Below, in pieces: positions 24,428 through 36,867 of a stretch of 64,000 nt of DNA. The stretch lies in the NCBI GenBank assembly GCA_903813345.2, contig CAIIXF020000006.1, positions 40,310,848-40,374,847 on the forward strand. The letters are read 5' to 3'. How positions within the stretch are numbered: position 1 is the first letter of the stretch; every line of letters starts with the position of its first letter. The stretch comes from Owenia fusiformis. Lineage: Eukaryota; Annelida; Polychaeta; Sabellida; Oweniidae. The notes below the pieces were generated by a model. That model was not told the DNA's origin and did no database searches. It saw only the letters and a list, made by a program, of their open reading frames with translations. Both the position numbers and the translations under genes were made by a program.

Positions 24428-25753
24428 TCAGAGATCATTAACACTAGAACTTCTTGGATACCCCTCGTATTTCTTTTCAAAGTCACTAGTGGAGGAATGG
24501 GGAGTCATTGTGTTGAGTGTTATAGAAAGGCCAGTAATGGAAGTCAAGGACGTCTTCCTTGTGAAAAGAACAGATATAAAAGCCTTGACTGCCTTTCTAA
24601 ACTCAACGTGAGCAACCGCGTATAAAAAGAAATTGAGGGCAAGGTTGAGGGCTAAAAAGAGATCGCAAATACACGTTGCTATGACAAAATTATCGCAATA
24701 TAATTCATCACGATCTCGAAATTTTAACATTAATATATTCAAAACAACGGCGGGTCCCTGGCAGATAATGAATGACGCGTTCACGGCGATAATTGTGATC
24801 GTTATTCGGTCATTTCGCCGTCTTCTACTGTTTCTAAGTTTTCTATATTGAGCAGACGCCCTTGATTCCATTCGGCTTCCGCGGACTTTTTTCCTCAAGG
24901 ACATTAACAGTGACGTACTGAGCACAAAACACATGAACCAAGGGAGAAATATATTAAGGACAACCCTCGTTGGATAATATACATTGTTAAACAGTTTGTT
25001 GGAGTAAAATTCAGTCGATTCGATAATTTGGTATGTCATATTTAGATGCTTGATGGGCCTCACTGTCTTCATAAAACAATCCGGAATGTTGAGAACAAGC
25101 GAGTAAACAAATATAAGCGTGATTGTCACTTGGGCCTTGCGGGGAGTGCAGAAAGTGTTCGCTTTTAATGGCAGCCTTACAGCCACATATCTAAAGATTG
25201 TCACCCCAGAAGCTAACGCATTTGATGCTGTGAGGAAAACATTAGTTGGAATGTTAAATACTGCGTAAAATAACTTCCAGGCAATCGGGATTTGTGCAAG
25301 CCATCGGACATCACGATTTTCCAACCATAGCCATTTGTAAGAACTGTAAAAGTATGTGAACGAGACCAGTAGGGTAATGAGGCCACTGGAATCCGCTATA
25401 ACCATTCCCACCAGAAACATTGTTGTGACATTTCTCATATGCGGCCGAGTAAAGATAACTAGAGTGACGATATTCGCTAGAATCCCAACAACACAAATTA
25501 TTGGAATTATAATTCCTCGAGTTATGAACTGTATTTTGATTCTGAGCTCTGTGTCTTGCCAATCGCATGTTCCATCAAGGTCATTAGATAGCGTTGGATC
25601 TTCTGTGGCGTTCATAGAATAGATGGCGCTGTTGAAGTGTTTCGAAGCCTCGGTATCAATTGTATGAATAACATCCATATTCGTTATTTCGTGACTAAGA
25701 TAATGTGGTCTATCCATTCTAGTGGCACTTATATTATTTGTTATGTTAAACAT
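24428..25753 (-). CDS. Rhodopsin-family peptide GPCR, FMRFamide-receptor-like
   Basis: A single uninterrupted ORF of 441 residues. The extracellular N-terminus (1-78) has N-glycosylation sites at N3, N7 and N48. Seven hydrophobic segments follow. TM1 is about 80-102 with the conserved N94, and TM2 about 112-134 with D121. TM3 ends in FRYVAV (R188) in place of DRY. TM4 is about 208-226, TM5 about 262-287. Loop 3 is highly basic (RKLRNSRRRRND). TM6 has FIICQGPAVVLN, with Gln332 where many receptors have the toggle Trp and with P334. TM7 ends in NFFLYAV, in place of NPxxY. The CQxPA, YVAVRLPLKA and NIPDCF features are typical of invertebrate FMRFamide/myosuppressin-type receptors. The Cys normally at the top of TM3 is absent and none is seen in loop 2. 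The C-tail is Ser/Thr-rich. The first ATG was taken as start; M13 or M26 are also possible. It should sit in the plasma membrane and signal through a G protein. The ligand is unknown. Confidence 0.88.
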   Translation of the reverse strand: MFNITNNISATRMDRPHYLSHEITNMDVIHTIDTEASKHFNSAIYSMNATEDPTLSNDLDGTCDWQDTELRIKIQFITRGIIIPIICVVGILANIVTLVIFTRPHMRNVTTMFLVGMVIADSSGLITLLVSFTYFYSSYKWLWLENRDVRWLAQIPIAWKLFYAVFNIPTNVFLTASNALASGVTIFRYVAVRLPLKANTFCTPRKAQVTITLIFVYSLVLNIPDCFMKTVRPIKHLNMTYQIIESTEFYSNKLFNNVYYPTRVVLNIFLPWFMCFVLSTSLLMSLRKKVRGSRMESRASAQYRKLRNSRRRRNDRITITIIAVNASFIICQGPAVVLNILMLKFRDRDELYCDNFVIATCICDLFLALNLALNFFLYAVAHVEFRKAVKAFISVLFTRKTSLTSITGLSITLNTMTPHSSTSDFEKKYEGYPRSSSVNDL

Positions 25754-27139
25754 TCCAATTACTTTGGAAAAAAAACAATTCCAATGTTGTGGGTGAAAGA
25801 TCTGCTGTCTTCTTTGAGGCTACAATTCTGGAAGTAGATGTACAAAAAGAATTAATTGATTACATAATAATCGAAATAACGCCAGCACAACTTTTCGTTT
25901 TTTAGTTCAGTAGGCAGTAAATACATGTAGCATATTGTCTGAAAGTAAGGTGTCTCTACAATATTACATTTATTTTTCAAAATGGCGTCTTGTCTCAAAG
26001 CAGAGACATATTTCTATGTCTCTGCTCAAAGGAGCACCATAATTTGCAAATGTCATATAGATATCTAAGTTATAACTGAAGTTTTGCCATTTCGGTTTTG
26101 GTTCATATTTAAATATAGCATGGTTGCCCGGCCGCTTCTTAACAATGTGTCTTGAAAAATTATTTAGGCCTTGTACACGATAAACTCAAGTACCGCAATT
26201 GAGTATTTATCAATGATTTTTTATACATTTACTGTCGGTGATTGAAGAACGGACAACAACAATAACATTTTCCATGATTAAGTGAGGAATTTACGACTTG
26301 TCGTCAGTGGTTTACTTATTTATTCCTAGTGGATTATCTTTATAACAAAGTCAACACTCGTGTCATGAATAAATTGCTAAGAAATGTGCCAGAGAGTTAA
26401 TTGAGATAGTTGTTAATCTAGTTGTTTGAATAATGTATACACTTTCAATTTGCCTTTACTGACATTTTATTCATGGATCAGTAGATAGTACAATAACATT
26501 GTAATTGGTTCGAATAACTTGTACATATCTTCAAGTGTAACATACCTATCAAATTAATTGCCTAGATACAAATGAGTTATAGCAGGGCTATAAATACTCG
26601 TATTCCATCTGATGAGGTACTACAGTAGGTATATTGTACGGGAATGTACTAGTATCTACTATCTAGGGAGCAGGTTTTAAACCGACATGATTATGGAACT
26701 CTGATACTTGAAGAAAAACAAGTTTATATAATTATGAGATCCTAGAACAATGGGCATCTTACAACATGATTCATAACGATTCAAATTGATGGCTTACAAT
26801 AACAATGACATAATATTTTTGAACTAACAATAGATTTAAAAGGCGATGTCAAGAGATAATTGAAGGTGATAGATTAAAAGGAGGGTAAGACAATCGACTT
26901 CCTCTTATCAAAGTAATGTATTGTTTAGCCATCACACTTACTTATCCATCAGTTCTTAGACAATAGCACGCAAGGTTGTCATAGTCTCAGAACTTTCAAG
27001 AACCTTTTACCAAGCATGCATCAACTTCATGATGCTGTGCAATAATGTAATGTTGCGTCACAACGTTGTTATACATGACATCTCTGGTGTTTCTCTGTAA
27101 CTGCCATATGATCATGTTAGTTTTTTGAATAGTTATATT
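25754..27139. other. Region upstream of the GPCR
   Basis: No repeats, exons or clear promoter motifs were recognised. A short inverted pair, agcagagacata and tatgtctctgct at about 25999-26025, forms a strong small hairpin of unknown meaning. Confidence 0.45.
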
Positions 27140-27590
27140 AGAAACTGCTTGTGAGTCGCCATCTAGCGTGCAGTTTTGCCGCAGTCATTTACTACCTGCA
27201 AGTCGCCCTCTAGTTTTGGGTCGGTAACGACGTGTGAGTCGCCGTAATGTACAGTTTTGCGTCAGTATGAGTCGCCAACAGTTTGGAGTTTGTGGAACGC
27301 CATCTAGCGTGACGTTTTGCGTCAGTAACAACGTGTGGGTCGCCATAATGTACAGTTTTGCGTCGGAATGAGTCGCCAACAGCTTGGAATGTGTGAAACG
27401 CCATCTAGTGTGAAGTTTTTGGCCAGTAACAACGTGTGTATCGCCATCTAATGTGCAATATTGCGTCTGTATGAGTTCCCAACAGCTTGGAATGTTGCGT
27501 CAGTAACAAAGTGTGATACGCCATCTATCGAACAGATTTGCATCAGTAACAATTTGTGAGTCGCCATCTAGTGTGGGGAGTATGTGTGTG
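27140..27590. repeat. Minisatellite with 103-bp higher-order unit
   Basis: The core gtcgccatctagtgtgcagttttgcgtcagtaacaacgtgtg and variants recurs about ten times in sub-units of about 30-45 bp. Three sub-units together repeat every 103 bp: the gtgtgagtcgcc and gtgtgggtcgcc anchors are at about 27231 and 27334, and the next at about 27432. The open frames on the minus strand (27185-27404) are repeat-driven and are not genes. Confidence 0.7.
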
Positions 27591-30500
27591 TCAGTAGCTA
27601 TGCTCTCAATTTTGACGTTCAATGTCATACAAAGGACTGACGTTATAGATGTATATCAGAAGTCAATGCATTGTTCGCCAATGAGAATAATTGGGCCAAT
27701 TTGACCTCATTATGTATTGTCGTGCGCCATTTTCCGAAGCTAGGATACTTTATCAAGAATGTCGATTCAAGGACGTATTTTACCAATGGTTTTTTGTTTG
27801 TTTTGTGTCAGGGAACTCTTTTTTAATTCAATAGATATTATCATTACCAATCTGTCTTACTTGCAATTATTTCAATAGTATAGTTAATGGATTCGATTCC
27901 ATCTATAATCCACACATCTATCACGTCCTGGCCTTTCTGTTCAGCGCAGGATTACTTCTCAGACTTTATTCGATATATTATCATCTGCATTTGATCTATG
28001 CTTGTTATAGTTTTTTTTATATAATTAATGATCTGGGAAACTAACTGGCCAAACAAGAAAGGATTCGTTTATCAATTTAAGCGTATAGTGATTAGTTTAG
28101 CTCATCGGTGCAAATCCTTTATATAACTATTGTGAATTTTAATACAGATTCTTCATTTTTTCTTCAAACTTGTTGCATTTAAATCAAAAGAATCCGTGCA
28201 CACATATATTGCATTCGGCACCAAGTACCTCTACATAGTAGCGATGATGTTCCCAACTTTCAGACGGTGCTTATCTCCAGTAAAATTAGCAAACATGATA
28301 GTCTCATGATGATGTTGGACAGTTAAACCTTTGCGACGCCTATCGCGTGCTTAACACTATTTTATAAATATAATGTTTCAGTTAAAACAACTGAGGCTGA
28401 CATAAGCGCTCATCTAACCTTCATTTTATGTTTAATCCTAACTTCGTTGGGCAAGTCTGTCTGGTTGCAATGGCAAAGTAGTCATTCGTCGATTTCAACA
28501 TTCACGCAGCCAACTGTAAAAGGACATTATGCCACGATAAGCCTGGAGTTCGCCATGTTCGGAGCGATAAGGAATTAACAGACTGATAGTCAACGTATTT
28601 CCCTTCTTACAAGTGATATGTGATGCCAAGTGAAGAGATTAACATGGTAATCTACGACTAAAATGAATTCAAATTTGTTCAAGGTATATGGTCAACTGAG
28701 CAGAAAAATTCTTTATATTTAATTATAACAAATTGTCATTGTTCAGAGCAAGCCACACAGGCCAAAATGTAGAAACACTCATCTCTCTGCTATCTTTTAA
28801 AATGATATGACTGTTTGGTGTCACGACGGTAATTCATTGATATATAGCGAAAAAATCACAAAATTCAAGTTTTGGGTTATATATCGCCATTTTCGAGCAA
28901 ATAAGCCCATATAATGACTATATTTCTGCGTTCCCCTATATATTACCTTCATCTTCACACTACATGTATATTCAACATATAGATTTTGCGTCTCGATTTT
29001 TAAATATCATTTCGCCAACGTAAGGACTCATTTAATAATATCCATACTTCGCCGGTTAAAATTCAAGTAGTTACAGTTCGCGGGACTATATTCTTGCAAT
29101 TTATTCTAAGAATGGTTCAAGAAAGTTCTTGCTCTAAACTTTACATAAATACCTCAAATGGCCACTGAACATGCACTAGACTGACTATAAATACCATTGG
29201 CTTTGACATTACTTCATTTTCAAAGTATTAAAAAACACCGGAAGTGGTATCTACTGTAGTGACACCTTGATAAGTGATAGAAAATGAGACTTGCGGTTCG
29301 TAAACGTATGGAAGGGGGTGTTCAAAATGTGTAAAAATAATGCTTCAATGTTTGACGCTAATCTATGGCATTAAATGGCCACTATCTGTTTTTATATGTT
29401 ATTTATTAATTTCATTAAGAATACAATAGTTTCTACATCCTGGGATATTTTTGAAAGAGGAAACATTAAATTGTACGACCGCTAGTGGTAAAATATCTCA
29501 CAAGCAATGTAGTTCATGAATGTATAACTGTATGTACATGTCAGGTAAATCGAATTGTTGCATTGGCTTGAAGCGCGATAAATATTGAACCTGGGTTGGG
29601 CAATTGCATTATCACCTTTTGTCTGCATTGCTACTCCTAAGTTAGAGCACTGCAAATCTGTCAATAGCTTTTGAGATACGCCCACCTTTTTGTTTTCTCA
29701 GATTTGAGGAAATTGCTCCTATAGAGTGAATAAAGTAGTAAAATTGGATTTGGTACTTTACTTTCTACTAGGGGATGTATTTCAGGTTATCGAAAAATAA
29801 TTTGTATTAAAGTCCATTGATTCTGCAAGACCATTATGAATCAAAAATATTTTAAGGTTAGGGTATACGTGCCTTAAAATACTCGAGATTTTCATCAATA
29901 AATTATCGCCTTCCTTCTTCCATTAGAGACGACATTCTATATGTATGTGGGGGGGGGGGCAATGAAGCTTAAAGGCAGGCCATCCACAATTTGTGTGTCA
30001 TATATAACTCAATATGCAAAAAGAAACAATTTAGTGCCTATTTAAAATGCTGTTTACCTTGATGGATCAAAACGAGGTTAAAAAATACAAAGTATTGGAT
30101 TGGATATACCGTATACCTTGATGGGTCAAGACGAGGTTGAAAAGTGCAGAATGTTTGGTTAATTTGAGTCTTTTCATTGGATTTATTCTAGATTCAACTT
30201 AGATAACCCGTTTAACACAAATCAATAATTACGTGTGAAAGCCTGAAAAATAGAAGAATGTTATCAATTATGGACGATTCAATTGGTTTAATGAACATTT
30301 TTATTGATAGGATAACTAGATTTCTCATGCTCGACATAATGCCAAAGTAGCTAGTATAGTACATAGCGGGCAAGGATGTTTGGCAATCGGTATTCTTTCG
30401 GGATCTCCGTTTGACTGGCATGTACCAATTTGGTAGTGATGGCATCTCCCGACTAAATGCTTATTATAACATTACAGTAATATCTTTACCGATGCCAGTC

Positions 30501-32867
30501 AAAAGTAGATCTCCGAGGAATTCTGGGAGCTGATCCCGCTTGTGTACAAGGTGGTCAAAAAACTTCAAACCTTTTGTTTTGGCATTGTTAATAAATAGGA
30601 CGCGCTATCCAGAGTCCACAACAAGAATCAAAAAAGAATTCATCGAAACTGAGAAAGGTACATGTATTCCAAACTTAGACGGTTGGATTTCTTTTGGGCA
30701 ACCTATTCTGATTCGTAACAGTCTCACTTTATCTACCGCTTCGGTGAGACGGGTGAGACAGTATTCCAAAGGATAATGCTTGCTGTGGATCGCACGATGG
30801 ACCACCCAGTATAGATCATGTATAGCAACTGATACTCATCAGATATTTCTAAGTTGCGATTAGTTCTAATATTTCACGGCTGAATCTCTTAGGTTGCAAT
30901 AATTGTCACGATGTGTCAATGGTATAACAAATCTGCTGTACTAAGCATTAAGATCAATTTTAGCTATTTTAAGAAGCGTATCGTAAAGTGACACGTTTAT
31001 TGAAACGATACTTTCACGCATTTACAGTTAATATCCATGCATGGGTGCCACTTTTGATATAATGGAGTGGTATTCTAGCATGCGATCAGGTTGTGCAAAT
31101 GTCATCTATTTTTAAGGAAATATACTTTGCAAATAATGCAATAATTCTTCCCCATTGAACATCCTGCAGGCTGACGCATGCGTAGTGAATTCTGATTACT
31201 TGGAAAATGCACTTGCCAGAAACCCTTTTTGAGTGAGACACACAAAGAACTAGACCAGCAGAAATACTTGTGTATACTGACTGAAAGAACTTTTGACCAA
31301 TGGAAATGAAAATTCCATCAAAACAATCAGAACAGTCGGACTACCGCCCTCGTTCGAATTCTGATACATGACATTCGACATGCTTCGATTCGTCTATTGT
31401 GCCGTGGACTTAAATCCTTAGTAAACAGGGTCACTTCGGGTCACTAATGGGTGTTACGATATCACTAATTACTTACTGCAATAAGAGCAGAATAGAGTAG
31501 TTATTAAGTAGGTATTAATGAATTATAGGTATCTGAAGCATTCTAGGAATAAACGCACGATAAGTGAATCAGCAGTAGCATTTATAAAACATGCATATCA
31601 TGTCAATCTAAAATTAATTAATGATTACTGGCACATCCATTATGTAGCAATAATGCTTTAATGATTTTCTATTGTGATGAATATTGTCGAACAATACAAT
31701 TCGGAAAAAACATCTCAGAAAAACTCAGGTTGAAAACGTTCGCCTTTCTTGTGGAATGCGGAGGTTGTAATAATTAAGATCTATATTTCAGAAAGTAATC
31801 AGTCTTTGTTTCACATTAACCTTAAGATTTTAGACTACCCAAACGAGTACTCAAACGATAATAAGTATCCTAAAAATCACTGCTCAAAACGTTCAGTATT
31901 AAAGGAGCTATACTTATAGCCCATCAGGATTTATGATGATCATTCCTATTGGCATTAATGACAAAGGGATTGCGTTTTATTACTGCACTATCGTACAAGA
32001 ATGCCAATAACTCTAAAATCATACCATTTGAGTTTTGGAACTCGGTGATCTCGAGCAGACAAAATGGACCAGCTGATATTATATTAGTTGTGCAGGCGTA
32101 AACGTCTGATTCATGAGGTAGATTCGCCAACCATAGTATTTTAGATTCAACCATTTTTTATTTTAGATTCAACCATTTTCTTACATCCAACCTTACCATA
32201 GTATTTTACAGGGGGTCAATCGGAGCCCCTTTGTTCTATTTAAAATTTAAAATAAAGTGCCTCTTCACCTAAAGATTTGGGACCGCTGTTTTACCATTTA
32301 CTCCAATAAATCTATCGGAGCTCCTTTCAATTAAGCTTAACCAAAAATACTTTTTACCTCCGAGTCGGGATATTTGATTGCTATTGCACCCTTCAATAGC
32401 CCCTACCCAGTGCAGATAATGGTAAACAAATGTGTACACCTAATATAAACAACGGTATGTCATGAACCATAATATATTTTTGTATTTTCTTCCTTATCTT
32501 CTTATTCACGAGACTCCTATACTAATGATTAATATCAAGATAATAATCAAATTAAAATTGATCGAAGAAAGATTAGCAGATTAGCTACAAGTTACTTATC
32601 AAATTTATTCAGCGCCAATACATCAAAACAGCGAACGTCACTGATTCACGTTGCATCCTGATATCAATGGGTGCAATACATCTTTTGATATGCAATATGT
32701 GAATCGAATATCTCATCTTATTACCGAACGCAAAATAACAGGAAATGAATTAAATAAACAGGTTGAAAGATAGTTAAATGCTTGATTAATGTCAACGTTG
32801 TTGTTTAAATTATAGCCAAAACATGAATTCGAATTTTCGTGAGGAGACGGCGAATGGTGAAGAAAGG
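27591..32867. other. Gene-free region
   Basis: Over 5 kb of AT-rich sequence with no recognisable exon. Small features: a G run at 29948-29958; a 58-bp tandem pair at about 30056-30165 (taccttgatgg(a/g)tcaa(a/g)acgagg); an inverted pair at 30397-30421 and 30492-30517 (ggatctccgtttgactggca against tgccagtcaaaagtagatct); and a doubled tattttagattcaaccatttt near 32137-32180. Open frames lack motifs. Confidence 0.5.
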
Positions 32868-32932
32868 ATGATGGTATGGTAATACTGATGATGGTATCAC
32901 GGATGATGGTATCACTGATGATGGTATCACGA
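32868..32932 (+). repeat. 18-bp tandem repeat
   Basis: Three to four units of (c/g)tgatgatggtatcac. Confidence 0.65.
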
Positions 32933-34765
32933 TATCATAAACGAGGCAAGAGGCGAGAGTTTTCAAAAGATTCATATTTTTTTATATAAAGAAGTGTGTA
33001 ACCCCGGTGTGTTACTAAAAACGTTGTTGCATCGAGATTAAGTAAAAGAACCATGAGAGTTATTACAAAATATATATAGAATGGTCTAAGGATGAAATAA
33101 CAAAATCTCTTCTTCTATTAAAATTCGATCTTGACTATCAGCTTTCATGATATGGTGCCAATAGATTCTAATTGAAATGATTTAGTTTGTATGGTACACG
33201 TATATGACATGACTTGAAATATTCATTTTAAGAGTCACTTGCGAAATTTCTTGATCGTCCCTTTTATATTCAGGTTCATTACAAATCAAAAGAGGGAGGT
33301 AGTGTAACGGTAGCTACAATTCGCAACTACTTTGACTAAAAATTGAGCTGATACAGTTGACATTAAACCTACTCAGTAGAGATCTGTTATCTAGAGCACT
33401 CTAATTTTAACAACTAATTGCTATTCATGTAATACTTGGCCATATTGCATTCTTCAAATACGGATAAACACAGACGTGAGCTTTTAAAAAGCTTATAATG
33501 ACAACTGCACTAACAGAGTGTGAGATTCGAACTAGTTATTAACAAAACTTTCGATAAAATGTGTTGTAACAAGATCAGCTGGAAATCTAGTGTTGTATTC
33601 TAATTGATCACATTAGGGTGCGGGCAGGGCATCGTGGGGGTTTACTAAATACAGACTACCGAAGGCGAGTATCACTGCAAAAGGGTTGGTCTAATTTTAC
33701 ACCCCATTGTTAAAATAACGGCTTTTCTACAAAGGGTAAGGCCCATCGTCGAGGTTGGCCCATGGGCCCATAGGAACAGAAAATATATCAACTAGAATAT
33801 AAACATAATTGCGCCATGCCGTTAGTTTCCATTATATTTTTAATTACTTGCGGGTTATCTCTACGGCGTTTAGGTCTATGACCAGAACATATATCAACTA
33901 GAATATAAACATTATCACTCTACTATACCTTGCATTGGGTGTTCATGAGCAACCCTTTTGGCTTATTAGTGATGATTATGTTATTTGTTTTCATTTGTCT
34001 GCTCCTTATTAATGGTTTATCGGATGACGTTAGATGTTAATAAAGTACTTTCAAAAATATACTAAACAATACAATTGGACAAACAGAGTATCTTATGCAT
34101 TTCTAGGGCTTAGGTATAGTAGAGTGATTATCGCGCCAAGCCGTTATTCTCCATTTGATTAATACATAGATATATAGCGGGTAATCTCTGCTAATCTCTA
34201 CGATAGTGAAGGTCAAAATAATGTATTGCATCGTCAAATAATATTTTGTCAGAAATTTCTGCCTTCGATGCCACGCGTTTACATATTATTAATAAGCTAC
34301 TCAGAATTTAATAATATAAAATGTATGTACTGTGTATTATATTATCTATAAAAAACAGCAGGTACTAGTATGTTATCGCAAACAATTTCAGACAATTCCA
34401 CCTTGAATTATGATTTTTTCTGATCATTAAAGTACCTTTTAGACCTTTTTATCATCTCAAAGAAAGGTGTTTTTAGAATGATAATTTTAAATTCAATCAA
34501 ACTAAGTGATATTAAATGGGAAACCCTTTTTAAGAATCACAAGACAAAATCGTATGGAATAAATTGCAATAAGATGGTTATTAAGCTTGTTATTATGGTC
34601 TTACTAGTGGTTATTATTGAGTAATGGTACAGGTATCCGATATGGTATTGCAGCTTACACTTAAGTAATGGTACACGTATCCTTGGATTTTAGGCCCGAA
34701 TACCGAGGTTTATTTTTTTGATTATCGTGTATTATTATTTTGTGTTAATATTAGTTAACCATCTA
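32933..34765. other. Gene-free region
   Basis: No gene recognised. The phrase atatatcaactagaatataaacat occurs at about 33785 and 33891, and gcgcca(t/a)gccgtta at about 33812 and 34132, which shows local duplication. The remainder is unremarkable AT-rich DNA. Confidence 0.45.
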
Positions 34766-34774
34766 ACTATTGGC

Positions 34775-34859
34775 TACCCTTTGCATTTGTTTGACTTCAC
34801 TTCTTAAAATAGAGCTTCGTCTTGTAGTTTAACTACATGTAGACTCTGCACGCAGGGTA
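34775..34859 (-). mobile_element. 85-bp micro-MITE, copy 1, 9-bp TSD
   Basis: The ends are taccctttgca and tgcacgcagggta, flanked by perfect 9-bp direct repeats actattggc at 34766-34774 and 34860-34868. It is the reverse complement of the copies at 35401 and 36517. No coding capacity. Confidence 0.85.
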
Positions 34860-34907
34860 ACTATTGGCATGATATTGATAACCTTGCTATATTAATATAG
34901 CGCATAG

Positions 34908-35165
34908 GCGTAGCCAGGGGGATGCGATGGGATGTGATTGGATGCGATCGCACCCCCCCCCCCTCCATAACCAATGGAAATAGAACCATTAGATAGAAGA
35001 GAAAAGTCTTAAAATGCTTTTTTTGAAGCTTCTAGCTCGATTTTGAACGAAGTTGCACCAATTTTTGTAAAATTCAAAACAAATCTTCAAAAACATTTTT
35101 AATGCCACGATCGCACCCCTCCCCCCCCCCCCCCCCCCCCCGACTGAAAGCTGGCTACGCCACTG
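34908..35165. mobile_element. hAT-like MITE (GGCGTAGCCAGG ends)
   Basis: The left end cataggcgtagccaggggg is mirrored by the right end gctggctacgccactg. Both ends carry gcgatcgcacccc and long C runs (35110-35140). Single left or right ends of the same kind lie at about 38224 and 48190. The TSD could not be resolved. Confidence 0.6.
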
Positions 35166-35400
35166 TAACGTGTAATCAATACGCTACATTTTGTATGTTC
35201 AATTTGTATACTAAAAACTGTTATTAATCCACAGATTTAGATGAAGACAAGATAAAAATCCGAATCAAGAATGAAAAGGTGTCTAAGTATATAAATCTTA
35301 AGGGTAATGCATATTTGAATTAAACAGAGGCGGGTTAATTTATATTGTACTATGAATTACGCTATTATTCAAAATTGCAGCTAAGATGCCTGTTTTATGA

Positions 35401-35488
35401 TACCCTGCGTGCAGAGTCTAGTTAAACTACGTATACACTAAGACGAAGCTCTCTTTTAAGAAGTGAAGTCAAACGAATGCAAAGGGTA
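35401..35488 (+). mobile_element. 88-bp micro-MITE, copy 2, 9-bp TSD
   Basis: It begins taccctgcgtgcagag and ends tgcaaagggta, flanked by perfect 9-bp repeats gttttatga at 35392-35400 and 35489-35497. The interior contains agacgaagctctc and agaagtgaagtc, shared with the other two copies. Confidence 0.85.
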
Positions 35489-35497
35489 GTTTTATGA

Positions 35498-36330
35498 AAA
35501 ATATCACGAAAGATGTATTCTAGATATCAGTAGTATTCTCAGAAATTTATTATCCGAAACGGATAACATGTGGCCACTCAGACAAACAATCGCAGACATA
35601 GGCTAAGCTTGTTTATTTAACAGTTAGATTTGTTGACTTACCGATCCGTATTTCAATCTCCGGGAAGACGTTCTTTTCACTTTGTATTTGCGTGCAGTGT
35701 AATATAAGTTGATACTTTTGTTCAAAAATGTACTTTTAATGGCCATTTTATGCCTTTTATTTTCAAATTATGTTTTGATGTAAGTGTGAAAAGTCAAGAA
35801 ACGTCAACCCCGACTTTTAATTAAAAAATGTTGGTTAATCACTTATGGCAAATCACAAGGTTGATGATGTCAACGGACCATGATCGTGGAAGGCTATCAA
35901 TATCAGGTGTATATCGGATAGAAAATAAATATAGATAATTTTTCGCACTGATATGATGATGACTATTCTGGCGAATCGGGTAGATATTTCTCAGTTTTTT
36001 CCGATAATAAAACTATTCATTTCTATCAATTTAACAAACAGGGTCCTTTGAATGCACATTAAAACTATAAAAGTATTTATTGGGCGTACATACTCGTTCT
36101 GTCATGTTACTTTCATTTCATTTGCAAGTTGTCCACATATTAATCCAGCGTTTTGTTTAATCAAATTTCCCGCCCCTTGAGGTTTCCGACTGTAAAACTT
36201 AATATTTAATACTAACCAATGCATCAGTTAATATTTTCAGAATACAAATTTTCCATTTTTATTTCTCTGATAGATAAAGTCTCATTTTGAATCTGTTCGT
36301 GTATTAAAGAGTATGCTTTTATAATGCCGT
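35498..36330. other. Stretch without recognised features
   Basis: No gene, RNA or repeat supported. Confidence 0.45.
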
Positions 36331-36458
36331 GGTCACATTTGCTCAGATTTTCAGCACCGGCGCCCGGCCGATGAGTATTTTGTTCAAAATTGTATTCAAT
36401 TCTGAACAAGATACTCAATCGGCCGGGCGCCGTAATGAAAATCGGAGCAAATGTTACC
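36331..36458. mobile_element. 128-bp hairpin MITE
   Basis: A nearly complete palindrome. The left arm has ggtcacatttgctc and ggcgcccggccgatgagtat; the right arm has atactcaatcggccgggcgc and gagcaaatgttacc. The GC-rich cggcgcccggccg block stands out from its AT-rich setting. The open frames on both strands are by-products. Confidence 0.7.
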
Positions 36459-36516
36459 AAGTCATAACTGATGAAAAATCAAATGAGAACATGAACATGG
36501 ATAATAGGGGCACTAT

Positions 36517-36600
36517 TACGCTGCGTGCAGAGTCTAATTATAAACTACGAGAAGACGAAACTCTCATTTAAGAAGTGAAGTCGAACAAATGCAAAGGGTA
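36517..36600 (+). mobile_element. 84-bp micro-MITE, copy 3, 9-bp TSD
   Basis: It begins tacgctgcgtgcagag and ends tgcaaagggta. The flanks are gggcactat (36508-36516) and gggtactat (36601-36609), 8 of 9 matching. Same family as 34775 and 35401. Confidence 0.8.
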
Positions 36601-36867
36601 GGGTACTATAGAAGGGGATCATATAAAAGCACGATCTATTTTACAACGCCTTTAAGTTTTGTTGCCCTTTGTGCATTTCAAAAATAAAATATCTTAATCT
36701 GATTTGTTCCACCTTTCTTTTCGCTCAGTTCTGCAATATTATGTCCATATGTTGTTTAGGATTATGTCATTTGCGAAATAGCTAGCTGTAAGACATTATG
36801 AGAATGAATATGGGAGTTTCCACGATAATGTTGTTCACATGATTTTATACACATACCTGCACAACAA

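Noticed and set aside
25356-25622. Plus-strand ORFs of about 85-88 residues over the GPCR
   Set aside because: They are antisense shadows of the receptor coding frame.
27185-27404. Two overlapping minus-strand ORFs of 64 residues with repeated phrases
   Set aside because: Entirely inside the 103-bp minisatellite; the repetition is of DNA, not of a protein domain.
27140-27590. CRISPR-like array
   Set aside because: Spacers are not unique: the intervals are themselves repeat sub-units. The setting is eukaryotic and there are no cas genes.
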